This document shows, piece by piece, positions 45,736-55,470 of a stretch of 64,000 nucleotides of DNA. This DNA comes from Pseudomonadaceae bacterium (lineage in GTDB: Bacteria; Pseudomonadota; Gammaproteobacteria; Pseudomonadales; Azotimanducaceae). The DNA is taken from contig JANSWO010000001.1 of NCBI GenBank assembly GCA_024743435.1, forward strand, positions 248,001-312,000, given 5' to 3'. The stretch's first letter is position 1; each line of letters opens with the position of its first letter. Under the pieces are notes generated by a model, which was not told where the DNA came from, searched no databases, and saw only the letters and a list, made by a program, of their open reading frames with translations. Made by a program: the position numbers and the translations under genes.

Positions 45736-46700
45736 CCTCTCAGTTCAGCTTCGTTGTCTTTAAACCAGTCATACGTTTGCTTGAGGCCATCATGGAGTTC
45801 GATAGAGGATTTCCATCCGAGACTCCCTGCTAACGTTGTTTGTAGTAGCTTTCGGGGGGTTCCATCTGGCTTGCTGGTGTCCCAGTCCAACTCCGCAGGG
45901 AGTTCCACAACACTACGCATTGTCTCCGCGAGTTCTCGAATCGTGACGTCTTTTCCTGTCCCAATATTGATATGGCTTTGATGGGGCTCGACGGCCTCCC
46001 AGTATGTGCGTTTATCTAGTTCGAGGAAGTGCACGGTAGCGTCAGCTAGGTCGTCGACGTGCAGGAACTCTCTCATGGGCGTGCCCGTTCCCCAGACAGT
46101 AACCTTCTGCAAACCATCTCGCTTTGCTTCATGAAAGCGCCGCATCATCGCTGGAATCACGTGGGAGTTTTGAGGGTGAAAATTGTCGTTTGGACCATAC
46201 AAATTTGTTGGCATCAAACTGCGATAGTCCCTGTGGTACTGACGGTTGTAAGCCTCGCACAATTTTATTCCGGCAATCTTCGCAATTGCGTAGGCGTCGT
46301 TCGTGGGTTCTAGTGTGCCGGTTAGCAGGCTACTTTCGCGTATTGGCTGGTCGGCCAGTTTCGGGTAGATACAGGAACTGCCAAGAAACACGAGTCTGTC
46401 GATTTCGCATTCGTTTGCCGCGTGAATCAGGTTCGCCGAAATCATTAGATTCTCGTAAATGAAATTGGCGGGGTATGTGCTGTTGGCATGTATACCACCG
46501 ACTTTGGCCGATGCGATGACTAACTGGGTGGCGTCTGATTTGGCGATGTATCGGTTTACATCAGGCTGTTGCGTGAGATCACAATCCTGCCGCGTAAGTG
46601 GTGTGAAGCTTATTCCACGAGATCTGAGATTGCGGCAAATTGCTGAGCCGACCATTCCGTTTGCGCCCGCCACAAGTACATTTTGCCGATTGTCGCGCAT
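45732..46700 (-). CDS. fcl: GDP-L-fucose synthase
   Basis: 322 residues, extended SDR. NADP-binding VAGANGMVGSAICRNL at the N-terminus, the active-site serine in FLGSSCIYPKLADQPIRE, catalytic YAIAKIAGIKL (Tyr and Lys) and LMPTNLYGPNDNFHP. It epimerises and reduces GDP-4-keto-6-deoxymannose to GDP-L-fucose. Gmd, which makes that intermediate, is encoded just upstream with a two-base gap, so the pair gives the whole GDP-mannose to GDP-fucose branch. Confidence 0.96.
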   Translation of the reverse strand: MRDNRQNVLVAGANGMVGSAICRNLRSRGISFTPLTRQDCDLTQQPDVNRYIAKSDATQLVIASAKVGGIHANSTYPANFIYENLMISANLIHAANECEIDRLVFLGSSCIYPKLADQPIRESSLLTGTLEPTNDAYAIAKIAGIKLCEAYNRQYHRDYRSLMPTNLYGPNDNFHPQNSHVIPAMMRRFHEAKRDGLQKVTVWGTGTPMREFLHVDDLADATVHFLELDKRTYWEAVEPHQSHINIGTGKDVTIRELAETMRSVVELPAELDWDTSKPDGTPRKLLQTTLAGSLGWKSSIELHDGLKQTYDWFKDNEAELRG

Positions 46701-46702
46701 TC

Positions 46703-47812
46703 CTATTCCTGTGGTTGGTTTAGTGTGAAGCCGGCATCGCTGATCAGAGCGTCTTTGCGTGCGAGGTTGAGATCGTGCTCCATCATCTCTTCAATCAACT
46801 CTGCAAAGCTGACATTGGGGACCCAGCCTAACCGATCTCTAGCTTTGGATGCGTCTCCCAGGAGCGTCTCTACCTCTGCGGGCCGGTAGTAACGAGGGTC
46901 AACGCGTACGATCACATCTCCGGCATTTACGTTGTCGCAGCTCGACTGAGCGACCACTCCGATTTCATCGACACCTTCGCCTTGCCAATCGATTTCTACG
47001 CCGATGTGTCTGCAGCTTTCTTCGACAGCTCTCCTTACGGAGTACTGTTTGCCTGTCGCAATCACGAAGTCCTCTGCCGTGTCCTGCTGGAGCATCAACC
47101 ACTGCATTTGCACGTAGTCTTTGGCATGTCCCCAGTCGCGGAGGCTATCCATATTGCCAAGATGCAGGCAATCCTGTAACCCAATCGAAATTCGACTTAG
47201 TGCTCGAGTGATCTTACGTGTGACAAAAGTCTCGCCTCGAAGAGGTGACTCGTGATTGAAGAGGAGGCCGTTGCATGCATACATGCCATAGGACTCCCGG
47301 TAGTTCACGGTTATCCAGTAGGCGTATAGCTTCGCGACTGCATACGGCGATCGGGGATAGAACGGAGTGCGCTCGGTTTGCGGTGATTCCTGTACCAGGC
47401 CGTACAGTTCCGATGTCGATGCCTGATAGAACTTTGTTTTCTGTTCCATTCCGAGGATTCGTATCGCTTCCAGAAGTCTTAATGCACCTAACGCATCCAC
47501 CTGGGCGGTATATTCGGGCGACTCGAAGCTGACAGCGACGTGGCTCTGTGCACCGAGGTTGTAGACTTCGTCTGGTTGGCATTCTTGAATGATACGCGTC
47601 AGATTTGCGCCGTCAGTCAAGTCCCCATAGTGAAGAATAAGGTTTCTGTTGTCGGCATGCGGGTCTTGGTAGAGATGATCTATTCGCTCAGTGTTAAACA
47701 GTGAAGAGCGTCTCTTGATTCCGTGCACCGTGTACCCTTTGGCCAGCAGATTCTCTGCCAGGTACGCTCCGTCTTGTCCGGTTATCCCGGTAATCAGTGC
47801 TGTTTTCGTCAT
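46703..47812 (-). CDS. gmd: GDP-mannose 4,6-dehydratase
   Basis: 369 residues, the normal length. [19 protein letters not shown] (Rossmann glycine motif), [39 protein letters not shown], catalytic [15 protein letters not shown] and [19 protein letters not shown] are all conserved. Converts GDP-mannose to GDP-4-keto-6-deoxymannose, the common precursor of GDP-fucose, GDP-rhamnose and GDP-perosamine; the adjacent fcl argues for fucose. The promoter must lie in the 109-base gap before the HTH-TPR gene. Confidence 0.97.
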   Translation of the reverse strand: MTKTALITGITGQDGAYLAENLLAKGYTVHGIKRRSSLFNTERIDHLYQDPHADNRNLILHYGDLTDGANLTRIIQECQPDEVYNLGAQSHVAVSFESPEYTAQVDALGALRLLEAIRILGMEQKTKFYQASTSELYGLVQESPQTERTPFYPRSPYAVAKLYAYWITVNYRESYGMYACNGLLFNHESPLRGETFVTRKITRALSRISIGLQDCLHLGNMDSLRDWGHAKDYVQMQWLMLQQDTAEDFVIATGKQYSVRRAVEESCRHIGVEIDWQGEGVDEIGVVAQSSCDNVNAGDVIVRVDPRYYRPAEVETLLGDASKARDRLGWVPNVSFAELIEEMMEHDLNLARKDALISDAGFTLNQPQE

Positions 47813-47921
47813 GGTTTTGTCCGGGATGAATTCTGCGCGGCATCATAGTCGATGAGGCGTTCAGGATCGACAGACAGTCAATCTAAATTGAGCTGGTTAC
47901 TTGGATAGGGCGCTGGCATTT

Positions 47922-50144
47922 CTACTGCTGCGTTATCTTCGACTTAAGAGTCTGTAGTTCGGGTACGCTCAGCATTCCCAAACACTCTTGGTCAGTGGCG
48001 CGATAGGTGGCAATGGCATCATCGATTCGGTCAATTAGGACCCATGCACTTGCGATCTTCGGCCAGGTAAAAAGATCTTTGTCCTGTTTCGAGAGTTTGC
48101 TGAGTTCGGCAATGAGATCATCTAGCTCAATTACGTCTGATTGTCCGAGAGAGATAAGCGCTGCGTGGTAGTAGGCTCGGTGTGCCAGATGTGTGGGGTG
48201 AGCACTACCTTTGTTTATCAGTGTTTCAGCCATGGTGAGCGCCCGGCGATACAGGTCGATCGCGGCGGCGTCTTTGCCTTGATATCGATAGGCGTCGGCA
48301 AGCACGCCGTTCAAACGATGGTCGCCGCTGGCTTTTCCGTGTTGCGTGCTCAGGGCTTGAGCGAATTGTTCGGCAGACTCATTGAATCTGCCCTGTGCGT
48401 AATATGCGGTACCGAGATTGTAATACCCAGCAAACTCGTCTGGTTGAAGTGACTGTACTCGCGTGTACTTGGCTATTGCGTCGTCATAGTTGCCCATGCA
48501 ATAGCTGGCGATCGCGCTGTTGTTGAGCGTCAGATAGTTATCTTCGAGCGAAAGAGCGTTAGAGCTGTGTTCGAGAGCTTGCTCGTATTTGCCCTCCAGG
48601 ATTGAGAGGCGCGAGAGTGAGAAGTGGTATTTCCAATACGATTGGTCGGCGCTGACAGCGTTTTCAAGGTGTCGCCGTGCGGATTCCAGGTTTTCCTCTG
48701 TCTGATCTCGTTGATACCGTTCAAGCGCGTGGAGTCCCATGTGCCAGTTGACGTCCGGTCCGCGCGGGCTTAGTTCTAGGGCCTGGTTCAATAGCTCTCT
48801 AGCGTTCTGTGCTTCGTTTCTTTTGCTCTTGATAAATGCCAGCAAGGCAAAGGTCCGCGCATAGTCTGGCCTTAAGTCCCTGGCTCGATCACAGTGAACT
48901 TCGGCAGTCGCTAGATATTCAGGTTTTCTCTTCCACATGAACTCACTGGCGAAAGCGCCGCAGAGCCCCAAGTGACTCAGGTGCCAATCCGGCGCCGAAT
49001 CGACTAGGTCGCGAAAAACGTCTTTGGATCGTAGGACGCTCGATTCTGAGCGTGCGCCATCGGTGTATTCCAGTCCCCCGAGTGCTTTCAGGATCTGATC
49101 TGGTGCGACCGGCTCCGGCTGTCCGTTTCCTACAAGGAAGTCATTGATCGCGTCGGCCGCGCGGTTTGCGAACCTTGTGCGCTCCTCTTTCGGGGCGGCT
49201 CTATGAGCGATGTCCGTCCATAACAGTTGTCTTCCATAGTTCGTTTCGCCGCTGATCGATATTGCTACATAGCGGCCATTCAGTCGTGTCGTGAGGCTGA
49301 GCGCGATGTCTACCTCCGATGGTATCTCTCCCGCGGGCAACCAGTTTTTGTTGGGGAGGTGGTTCCAAAATCGAGTGAACGCACGCTGTAGGTCTAGAGA
49401 GAGTTCTTCGGACAGTGTCCCGACGGGCTGTCTGAACCCGACTGTTGGTCTCAGGCCTTGGGATGCCGATCCAATCCTTAGCTCAACTGTGTCAGGGCGC
49501 GAGTCGGTGCTGGGCTGGGCAGGCTCGCGTTTCGAGGGTTGCTCGTCTTCAGCGCTTGCCGCGATCTCCGAATCTGAAAGGTTAGCGCTTCGGTTCAGGA
49601 TTGTTACTAGCGCAGCAAGTAGAATGAGGGCGGCAATGGCGCCCCAGGTAAGAAGGCCCTTCGGCCGGGTGTTCGGTATGGCAGGGTTGTCGGTCGTGGC
49701 TGGTTCGGAACCCGCCTCGCCGTTTTTTTTGGCGCGCCGTTCGGAATCTTCCGCGCTGCCAATTTCTGATGCCATCGTCTCTGCGGGCGTTCCATCGCGA
49801 GTATCGTCAAAGGCTTCGGATCCGACAGGGCTTTGTAGCTCGGAGCTTTGTCTGTAGAACGCATCCGTAGCGTCTTCGTCGATCAATTCTTCGGCGGCGA
49901 TGTCGAATACCACGGCGATTCGCTCAGCCGTGGCGAGATCTACCGGGTGCGCGCGTTTCTTTACTCGCGAGATCGTCGCTCGAGGCCCTTCTTCAGTTCC
50001 TTCGATGGCGCGGATGGCCTCGACCAGAGCAGATTGGTTTCTTAATCCATGCCTCGTCATCTCCGCAGAAATGCGTTCCCAGGACAGCAAAAAACCTCTT
50101 TTCCGACTTCGCTTGTTCGATTGGCTGTTGGCTGAGGAATTCAT
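47922..50144 (-). CDS. Membrane-anchored HTH protein with extracytoplasmic TPR domain
   Basis: 740 residues. N-terminal about 20-90 resembles a Cro/CI-type helix-turn-helix (ATISRVKKRAHPVDLATAERIAVVF). An acidic linker follows, then one membrane helix (about 163-184, LLTWGAIAALILLAALVTIL) and a domain at 210-345 like the TolB-type N-terminal region of some membrane regulators (ISGETNYGRQLLWTDIA). Six or more TPR units cover about 370-700 (for example YCMGNYDDAIAKYTRVQSL). Topology matches CadC/ToxR-like one-component regulators that sense outside and bind DNA inside. Divergent from the giant repeat protein gene, which may be its target; this is inference. Confidence 0.72.
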   Translation of the reverse strand: MNSSANSQSNKRSRKRGFLLSWERISAEMTRHGLRNQSALVEAIRAIEGTEEGPRATISRVKKRAHPVDLATAERIAVVFDIAAEELIDEDATDAFYRQSSELQSPVGSEAFDDTRDGTPAETMASEIGSAEDSERRAKKNGEAGSEPATTDNPAIPNTRPKGLLTWGAIAALILLAALVTILNRSANLSDSEIAASAEDEQPSKREPAQPSTDSRPDTVELRIGSASQGLRPTVGFRQPVGTLSEELSLDLQRAFTRFWNHLPNKNWLPAGEIPSEVDIALSLTTRLNGRYVAISISGETNYGRQLLWTDIAHRAAPKEERTRFANRAADAINDFLVGNGQPEPVAPDQILKALGGLEYTDGARSESSVLRSKDVFRDLVDSAPDWHLSHLGLCGAFASEFMWKRKPEYLATAEVHCDRARDLRPDYARTFALLAFIKSKRNEAQNARELLNQALELSPRGPDVNWHMGLHALERYQRDQTEENLESARRHLENAVSADQSYWKYHFSLSRLSILEGKYEQALEHSSNALSLEDNYLTLNNSAIASYCMGNYDDAIAKYTRVQSLQPDEFAGYYNLGTAYYAQGRFNESAEQFAQALSTQHGKASGDHRLNGVLADAYRYQGKDAAAIDLYRRALTMAETLINKGSAHPTHLAHRAYYHAALISLGQSDVIELDDLIAELSKLSKQDKDLFTWPKIASAWVLIDRIDDAIATYRATDQECLGMLSVPELQTLKSKITQQ

Positions 50145-50638
50145 ATCGAAATAATCGGTTTTGCAGATGAAAAGTGCGTTAACTGAGATAAATAAGACTC
50201 TATATGAATAAGTCGCGTGGCGTCAGCCGCTGATTGCGTTGATTATTTGACTCGAAGTCCAGGCTTTGGTGATAGCTCCTGAGCTGCAGATTATTCGTCT
50301 GGCGATGGAAGGAGGGCTGGGGCTGAAGCTTCCACAGGAAGGAGTGTCGAACGGTTCGCTTGGTTTAACGATCAGTTCAAATATTCGCGGTAGAAAGAGC
50401 ATGGCAAACCTGAGATATTGGAAGGTAAGCTGCCCAAATAGTGGTCGATCCATATTTGACGTTCGACTGATTTGAGCCCCTAACATAGTTTGAGTGTGCG
50501 GTTTGCAAAGATTGAGGACTGAGAGTTTGTGAACGATTGGATTAGAGACAGTAGTTCGCGCGGTTTCGGGCCCAGATACGGGCTCTTTTCCGGATGAAGA
50601 TTGGGTAACAGCAGGCATTGTTTAGAAGGTCGGTTCAT
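50145..50638. other. 494-base divergent intergenic region
   Basis: The region between the HTH-TPR gene and the giant repeat-protein gene. It contains only short open readings (a 69-residue one rightward at 50266-50475 and a 131-residue one leftward) without family resemblance or convincing ribosome sites. An AT-rich stretch at about 50155-50215 suits a leftward or divergent promoter. A weak stem GGGCCC/GGGCTC (50568-50585, one G.T pair, then TTTT) lies about 50 bases before the giant gene and could attenuate transcription. No repeats or RNA gene are recognised. Confidence 0.4.
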
Positions 50639-53600
50639 ATGAAAGTTTGTTCATCTACTACTACCACTCGGTGGTTTTCGCGGTTTCGGTTACTCGTAGT
50701 TGGGTGCTGCTTGGCAGCTCTTGGTCAAGCGGCGTCTGCAACGACGATCACGCTTACCGCCGATCGCGAAGTCGTCCAGATTGGCGATGTTGTTGAGGTG
50801 GATATCCTCGTCGCCAACGAAACGGGTTCAACTGATTTTGGTTTGACCGTCGAAATGGTGATGCCCGCGAATCTCAATTCGATTTCGGAATCATTTGTCT
50901 CTGGTGATTTTGCGCCTGCGAGTTCTTGTGACGGTGCTGGAGCGACAACGACTTGCACTTCCTCGGAGAATCTTACGTGGCAGCTCGGCGATCTGGCAGC
51001 CGGTGAGGTCAGGCATATGTCTGTGCCGTTTGTCGTGGCCGCGGGTACCGCAAACGGCACGAATATCAGTTTCTCCGCTGACTTGGAGCGAAACTCCGTG
51101 AACGCGGGTGTCAGTTCCTCTAATGTCATGGTGGACAGCACCGAAGTTGGGTTGGATTTGGCGCTGCTCGAATCGAGCGATCCGGTTTCGCCCGCCGAAG
51201 AGATCGTTTACGAGGTGATCTACGGAAACGCGAGTGGAAGTGCGATCAGTTCGACGACTCTGGCTCTTGACCTGCCTGGAAACGCATCGTTTGTCTCTAC
51301 AACCGGTGGGGGTGTTCACTCCGCGGGCGTCGTGACATGGAATCTAAACACTATTGCTGCCAATGAGATTGGCAGATTTGAAGTCAGAGCCGTAATCGCA
51401 TCGCCGTTGAATGCAGGGACGGTATTGATCGCGAACGCGACCATCGACGGCGATAGAACAGTCACGGAAACGGCCAGTCAGCGCGCTCTATCCGTGGTCT
51501 ATGTGGATCCGACGCCCAGCTTGCAAGTTGACATGCAGCTCGCATCCAACTTTGAAAACGATAACACCTGGTCACAGCTCAGGCTTGCTGTAGGGAACCC
51601 AACCGGATCGGTAGCATCTGGCGTTAGCATGGTCATTCGATGGCCTGGGAATGCAGGGAATACTTCAGAGGCGTTAGTCTCGGGCTTATTCGACGATGCC
51701 TCATCCTGTTCTGCTGCGGGAGCGACTACCACTTGCTCGGCGCGTGAGCAGGTCATTTGGAATCTCGGTGATATAGCCGCAGGTGAGGTTGCATACGCGA
51801 GTATTCCTGCTTTTCTGAACTCAGGGTTGGCTGACGGGACAATTAGAGAGTTCACAGTGCTACTGACAGGTGGCGGTGATGTGATTGAAGAGTCGGTCGC
51901 CTACGTCATAGATTCTCCCGCCTTCTCTACTGCACTCATATCGGACGCTAACCCTGTCGCATCTGCAGAGTCGATTCAGTATGACGCTTTTGTCGGCAAC
52001 GTTTCCGGCGACAGCATCGACCAGGTTTCCGTAACACTTGAGTTGCCCGCGGGTACTAGTTTTGTGTCAACTACCGGAGGTGGCGTCCATTCCAACGGTG
52101 TTGTGACCTGGGATCTGAACACTATTCCCTCAAACTTCGTCGATAGTTTCAGGGTCGAAGCAACTGTTTCCGGAAGCGCTTCAGAAGGCGAGCTGCTCCG
52201 CGCGAATCTATCGGTGGTGGGTGATCTCAGCGCAACACAGAGTGCATTCGAAAACAGTCCGAATGTTAGCGTTGTCAGCCCGGATGAAGGCGTCGATGTG
52301 TCAATTAGCGTGGATGAGTCCTACAACAACGACAACACCTTCAGCATGGTTGACGTTGTTGTCAGCAACTCAACCGCGAGTACGCTCTTTGGTGTCACTG
52401 CCACAATGCGTTGGCCCACTGCCTTTGGTTCGGTCAGCGAAAACCTGTTTAACGGCGATCTGGATGCCGCAGCCAGCTGTGCGAGCGCGGGCGCTACGAC
52501 TACCTGTAGTGGGAACGAGAGGCCGGTTTGGGCTTTAGGTGATCTCGGCGCCGGCGAGAGCCGAACGTTCAGTTTTCCCGTGTTTGCCAACTCTGGACTC
52601 CTCGACGGCAATATAATTCCGTTCTCGATCCAAACTGAATCCTCGGCGCGAACGATTGTTGAGCAAGCGTTTTTCGTTGTAGACGATCATTCACTTGATC
52701 TGACGTTGTCTTCCAGCCAGAGCCCGGTGTCAGCAGATGAGCAATTCTCTTATAGGGTCTCGTGGGGCAACGTAACTGCGAGCAACTTGAGCTCCGTCGA
52801 GTTGGAGTTGGAGTTGCCGAGTAACGTTAGCTTTGTCTCGGCTTCCGATGGAGGAGTTCACTCTGGTGGCGTTGTAACCTGGACTCTCAACAGCGTCGCG
52901 AGCGGCGAGGTGGGTAGATTCGAGGTTACCGTGGCCTCAGATTCGGCGTTGCTCGAGGGTGAGTTGCTCGAGGCCGAGGCGCGGATTGTTGGTGATGTCA
53001 GCGCGTCAGTTTTTGCCAAAGAAGTTGCACTCTCAACCATCGTGGTTGACGAAGATCGCCCGCTTGAGCTCGCACTCTCGCTAAATGAAGAGTTTAACGA
53101 CGACAACGCATGGCTACTGCTCGACATTGCCGTTGCTAATGCGTCCAGTGAGACAGTCTTTGGCGCAGAGCTTGAGTTGCGAATGCCACTTTTCTTTGGG
53201 AATGTGTCGGAATCTCTTATCGCAGGCGCTATTGAATCCGCTTCCTGTGATCAGAACGGCGCAACCACCACTTGCTCCGAAGCCGAAGTGATTTTCTGGA
53301 ACTTGGGGGATCTTGCCCCGGGTGAGTCGACCTATGTATCGATCCCCGTGTTTGCAAACCCGGGGGTGGCAGATGCAACTTTGTTGCCGGTAGAGTCCAT
53401 CTTGTATGCCGGTGATAGCGTCATTAGGGAGGCGACGACTTTTGCGGTGAAGCAGGATTCTGTTTCGGTCACTCTCTCCGAATCTGCAGATCCGATCGCC
53501 TCCGGTGACGTCCTGACTTACAGAGTTCGAGTTGGCAATGTTGCCGGTCAGAACATCGACGATACTGAAGTGTCGCTCGCGTTGCCGGACGCCGTTACAT

Positions 53601-55387
53601 TTCAGTCCGCAACGGATGGTGGGGTCCACAGTGGCGGCGTTGTAACCTGGTCGCTTGCGTCTTTCAGTTCGAGCGATTCGCGCACTCTGGAAGTTGACGT
53701 GCAGGTTGCGCAAGCTGCTGCCTCCGGAACTTTGCTAGAAGCAACGGCTACCGTCAGCGGTGAGAGGAGCGCCACACAGCAAGTGCTCGAAACCAGCCGA
53801 GTTGTAACCGAGATCAACGATGACATGCCCTTGCGCGTTGAGTTTGCTCTGGAGAATGAGACACTTGAGCCATTCGGTGCTGGCAAACTCTATGCGCTGG
53901 TATCGAACGATTCTGCGTCCACGGTCTTTGATAACTCGCTCGAGATTCGCTGGCCTGACGGATTAAACACTTTGGCCGAAGCTTTGGTGACCGGTGCGTT
54001 CGATGATGCGGCTTCTTGTTTTGAGTCAGGAGCGACGACCAGTTGTACAGTGAATGAGAAGTTAGTCTGGAATTTCGGAGATCTTGCGGCAGGACAAACG
54101 GCTCGGGTCTCTCTTCCGTTTTCACCTGGGTCCCTTGCTGAAGGGCATACTCTGCTGATCGCTGGTGACCTGATTACTGGCAACAGAAGGATGGAAGAGA
54201 GCCTTAGCTTGCTGGTCCAAACCCCTTCGAACCGATTGTCGGCTGACGTCCTGAGCTTCGGAGATACGACTTCTGACAACGTACCCATCGTCCCGGGTGC
54301 CTTAGTCACTTATGTCATTAACTTCAGTAATATTAGCGGTGGCTCTCTTGCGGAAAGTCGCCTGATATTTCCGCTCCCAGATCAAACAACGCTGGCGTTC
54401 GCTTCGAACGAAGGTGCGTTGATCTCTGGACAAGTCGAGTGGAATCTAGAAACCCTCGCGAACCTTGGGGTTGGGCAAGTCAAGGTGACCGTGCGCGCGG
54501 ATGGTGGCTTATCGAACGGAGAAATCATTCCAGTATCTGCCTGGATCGATTCAGCTGACGGTATCCGGCAAGAAACAGGATCGCTTGTGCACGTTGACGC
54601 AGGTAGCCCTATTGCTCTGGATATCAACTCGGACACGTTCCCTGCAACGTCCTCGCAGCTAGTGGACATGTCGCTGACGGCGACGAACGTCGGCACGGCG
54701 TCGGAATTTGGCGTTGAGGTTAGGCTTCGGGTACCCGGGGGGTTGAACACGATAACGGAAGCGAGCATTGCTGACATTGATACGGCGGCATCGTGTAACG
54801 AGAACGGTGCAACCACGAGTTGTACGGCTAACGAACTTGTTGTCTGGAGTCTCGGAACATTGCTTCCCGGAGAATCACGGGAGCTGTCATTGTCGCCGAC
54901 GGTAGCATTCGGACAGGAAGGTGAGATCATTGGGTTTGACGCTGAGATGTCGACCAGCAACGGAGATCTAGCAACGGCGTCTTACTCGCTGCTGGTGGAT
55001 TCTATAGTCACAGATACTGACGGCGACGGCATTGACGATCGTTTTGACAATTGTTTCCAGAATGCGAGCGCGGATCAGCGAGATAACGAACTCGATGGCA
55101 TTGGTAACAACTGTGATTCCGATGATGACAACGATGGTTTGACGGACGTCATCGAAATCAATGCCGGCACTGACCCCTTTGATCCAGATGACCCGTCCAG
55201 GACAGCCGACTCAGATGGCGATGGCCTGGCAGATTGGGATGAGGTTCAAAACGGCTGTAGCCGAAATGATCCCGATACGGATGGTGACGGTATCCTCGAC
55301 GTAGATGAGCCTGGCACCTGTACGATCGAGGGCACGGACACAAGCAATATCATCAAGCTGATTATCTTCAGCAGCGATGAAGAGTGA
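50639..55387 (+). CDS. Giant secreted repeat protein: alternating DUF11-like modules and C-terminal thrombospondin-3 repeats
   Basis: 1582 residues from ATG 50639 (AGAAGG 9 bases upstream). Signal peptide: FRLLVVGCCLAALGQAASA. Then two beta-sandwich module types alternate with a period of about 257 residues. Type A carries a C-x8-C hairpin ending GATTTC followed by W-LGDLAAGE (cysteines near 97, 356, 612, 869, 1125, 1384: six copies). Type B carries FVSTTGGGVHSNGVVTW-like blocks (five copies). Both resemble DUF11/CARDB-type adhesin modules. From about 1460 come calcium-binding repeats (DTDGDGIDDRFDNC, DSDGDGLADWDE, DTDGDGILDVDE). No LPXTG, PEP-CTERM or autotransporter domain is visible. Likely a surface or released adhesin/matrix protein. 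Confidence 0.85.
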   Translation: MKVCSSTTTTRWFSRFRLLVVGCCLAALGQAASATTITLTADREVVQIGDVVEVDILVANETGSTDFGLTVEMVMPANLNSISESFVSGDFAPASSCDGAGATTTCTSSENLTWQLGDLAAGEVRHMSVPFVVAAGTANGTNISFSADLERNSVNAGVSSSNVMVDSTEVGLDLALLESSDPVSPAEEIVYEVIYGNASGSAISSTTLALDLPGNASFVSTTGGGVHSAGVVTWNLNTIAANEIGRFEVRAVIASPLNAGTVLIANATIDGDRTVTETASQRALSVVYVDPTPSLQVDMQLASNFENDNTWSQLRLAVGNPTGSVASGVSMVIRWPGNAGNTSEALVSGLFDDASSCSAAGATTTCSAREQVIWNLGDIAAGEVAYASIPAFLNSGLADGTIREFTVLLTGGGDVIEESVAYVIDSPAFSTALISDANPVASAESIQYDAFVGNVSGDSIDQVSVTLELPAGTSFVSTTGGGVHSNGVVTWDLNTIPSNFVDSFRVEATVSGSASEGELLRANLSVVGDLSATQSAFENSPNVSVVSPDEGVDVSISVDESYNNDNTFSMVDVVVSNSTASTLFGVTATMRWPTAFGSVSENLFNGDLDAAASCASAGATTTCSGNERPVWALGDLGAGESRTFSFPVFANSGLLDGNIIPFSIQTESSARTIVEQAFFVVDDHSLDLTLSSSQSPVSADEQFSYRVSWGNVTASNLSSVELELELPSNVSFVSASDGGVHSGGVVTWTLNSVASGEVGRFEVTVASDSALLEGELLEAEARIVGDVSASVFAKEVALSTIVVDEDRPLELALSLNEEFNDDNAWLLLDIAVANASSETVFGAELELRMPLFFGNVSESLIAGAIESASCDQNGATTTCSEAEVIFWNLGDLAPGESTYVSIPVFANPGVADATLLPVESILYAGDSVIREATTFAVKQDSVSVTLSESADPIASGDVLTYRVRVGNVAGQNIDDTEVSLALPDAVTFQSATDGGVHSGGVVTWSLASFSSSDSRTLEVDVQVAQAAASGTLLEATATVSGERSATQQVLETSRVVTEINDDMPLRVEFALENETLEPFGAGKLYALVSNDSASTVFDNSLEIRWPDGLNTLAEALVTGAFDDAASCFESGATTSCTVNEKLVWNFGDLAAGQTARVSLPFSPGSLAEGHTLLIAGDLITGNRRMEESLSLLVQTPSNRLSADVLSFGDTTSDNVPIVPGALVTYVINFSNISGGSLAESRLIFPLPDQTTLAFASNEGALISGQVEWNLETLANLGVGQVKVTVRADGGLSNGEIIPVSAWIDSADGIRQETGSLVHVDAGSPIALDINSDTFPATSSQLVDMSLTATNVGTASEFGVEVRLRVPGGLNTITEASIADIDTAASCNENGATTSCTANELVVWSLGTLLPGESRELSLSPTVAFGQEGEIIGFDAEMSTSNGDLATASYSLLVDSIVTDTDGDGIDDRFDNCFQNASADQRDNELDGIGNNCDSDDDNDGLTDVIEINAGTDPFDPDDPSRTADSDGDGLADWDEVQNGCSRNDPDTDGDGILDVDEPGTCTIEGTDTSNIIKLIIFSSDEE

Positions 55388-55410
55388 CGATTAAGAGTTT
55401 GACGTTGAGG

Positions 55411-55432
55411 GCGAATTCGAAGCCGAATTCGC
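55411..55432 (+). other. Perfect hairpin between giant protein gene and next gene
   Basis: GCGAATTCG and CGAATTCGC with an AAGC tetraloop, a nine-base perfect stem, 24 bases after the giant gene's stop. No T run follows, so it is more likely an mRNA-stability or processing hairpin between two cistrons than a full terminator. Confidence 0.5.
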
Positions 55433-55470
55433 TCGATACCAGCAACGCCGAAAGGCAAAGGAGAAGTGGA

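Noticed and set aside
50223-50618. Leftward 131-residue and rightward 69-residue readings in the divergent gap before the giant gene
   Set aside because: Neither has a ribosome site, domain or codon pattern like the neighbours; treated as regulatory space.
50639-55387. Regularly spaced similar DNA segments that could suggest a CRISPR array or satellite
   Set aside because: The period is about 770 bases, the similarity is at protein level, and the reading frame is open throughout.
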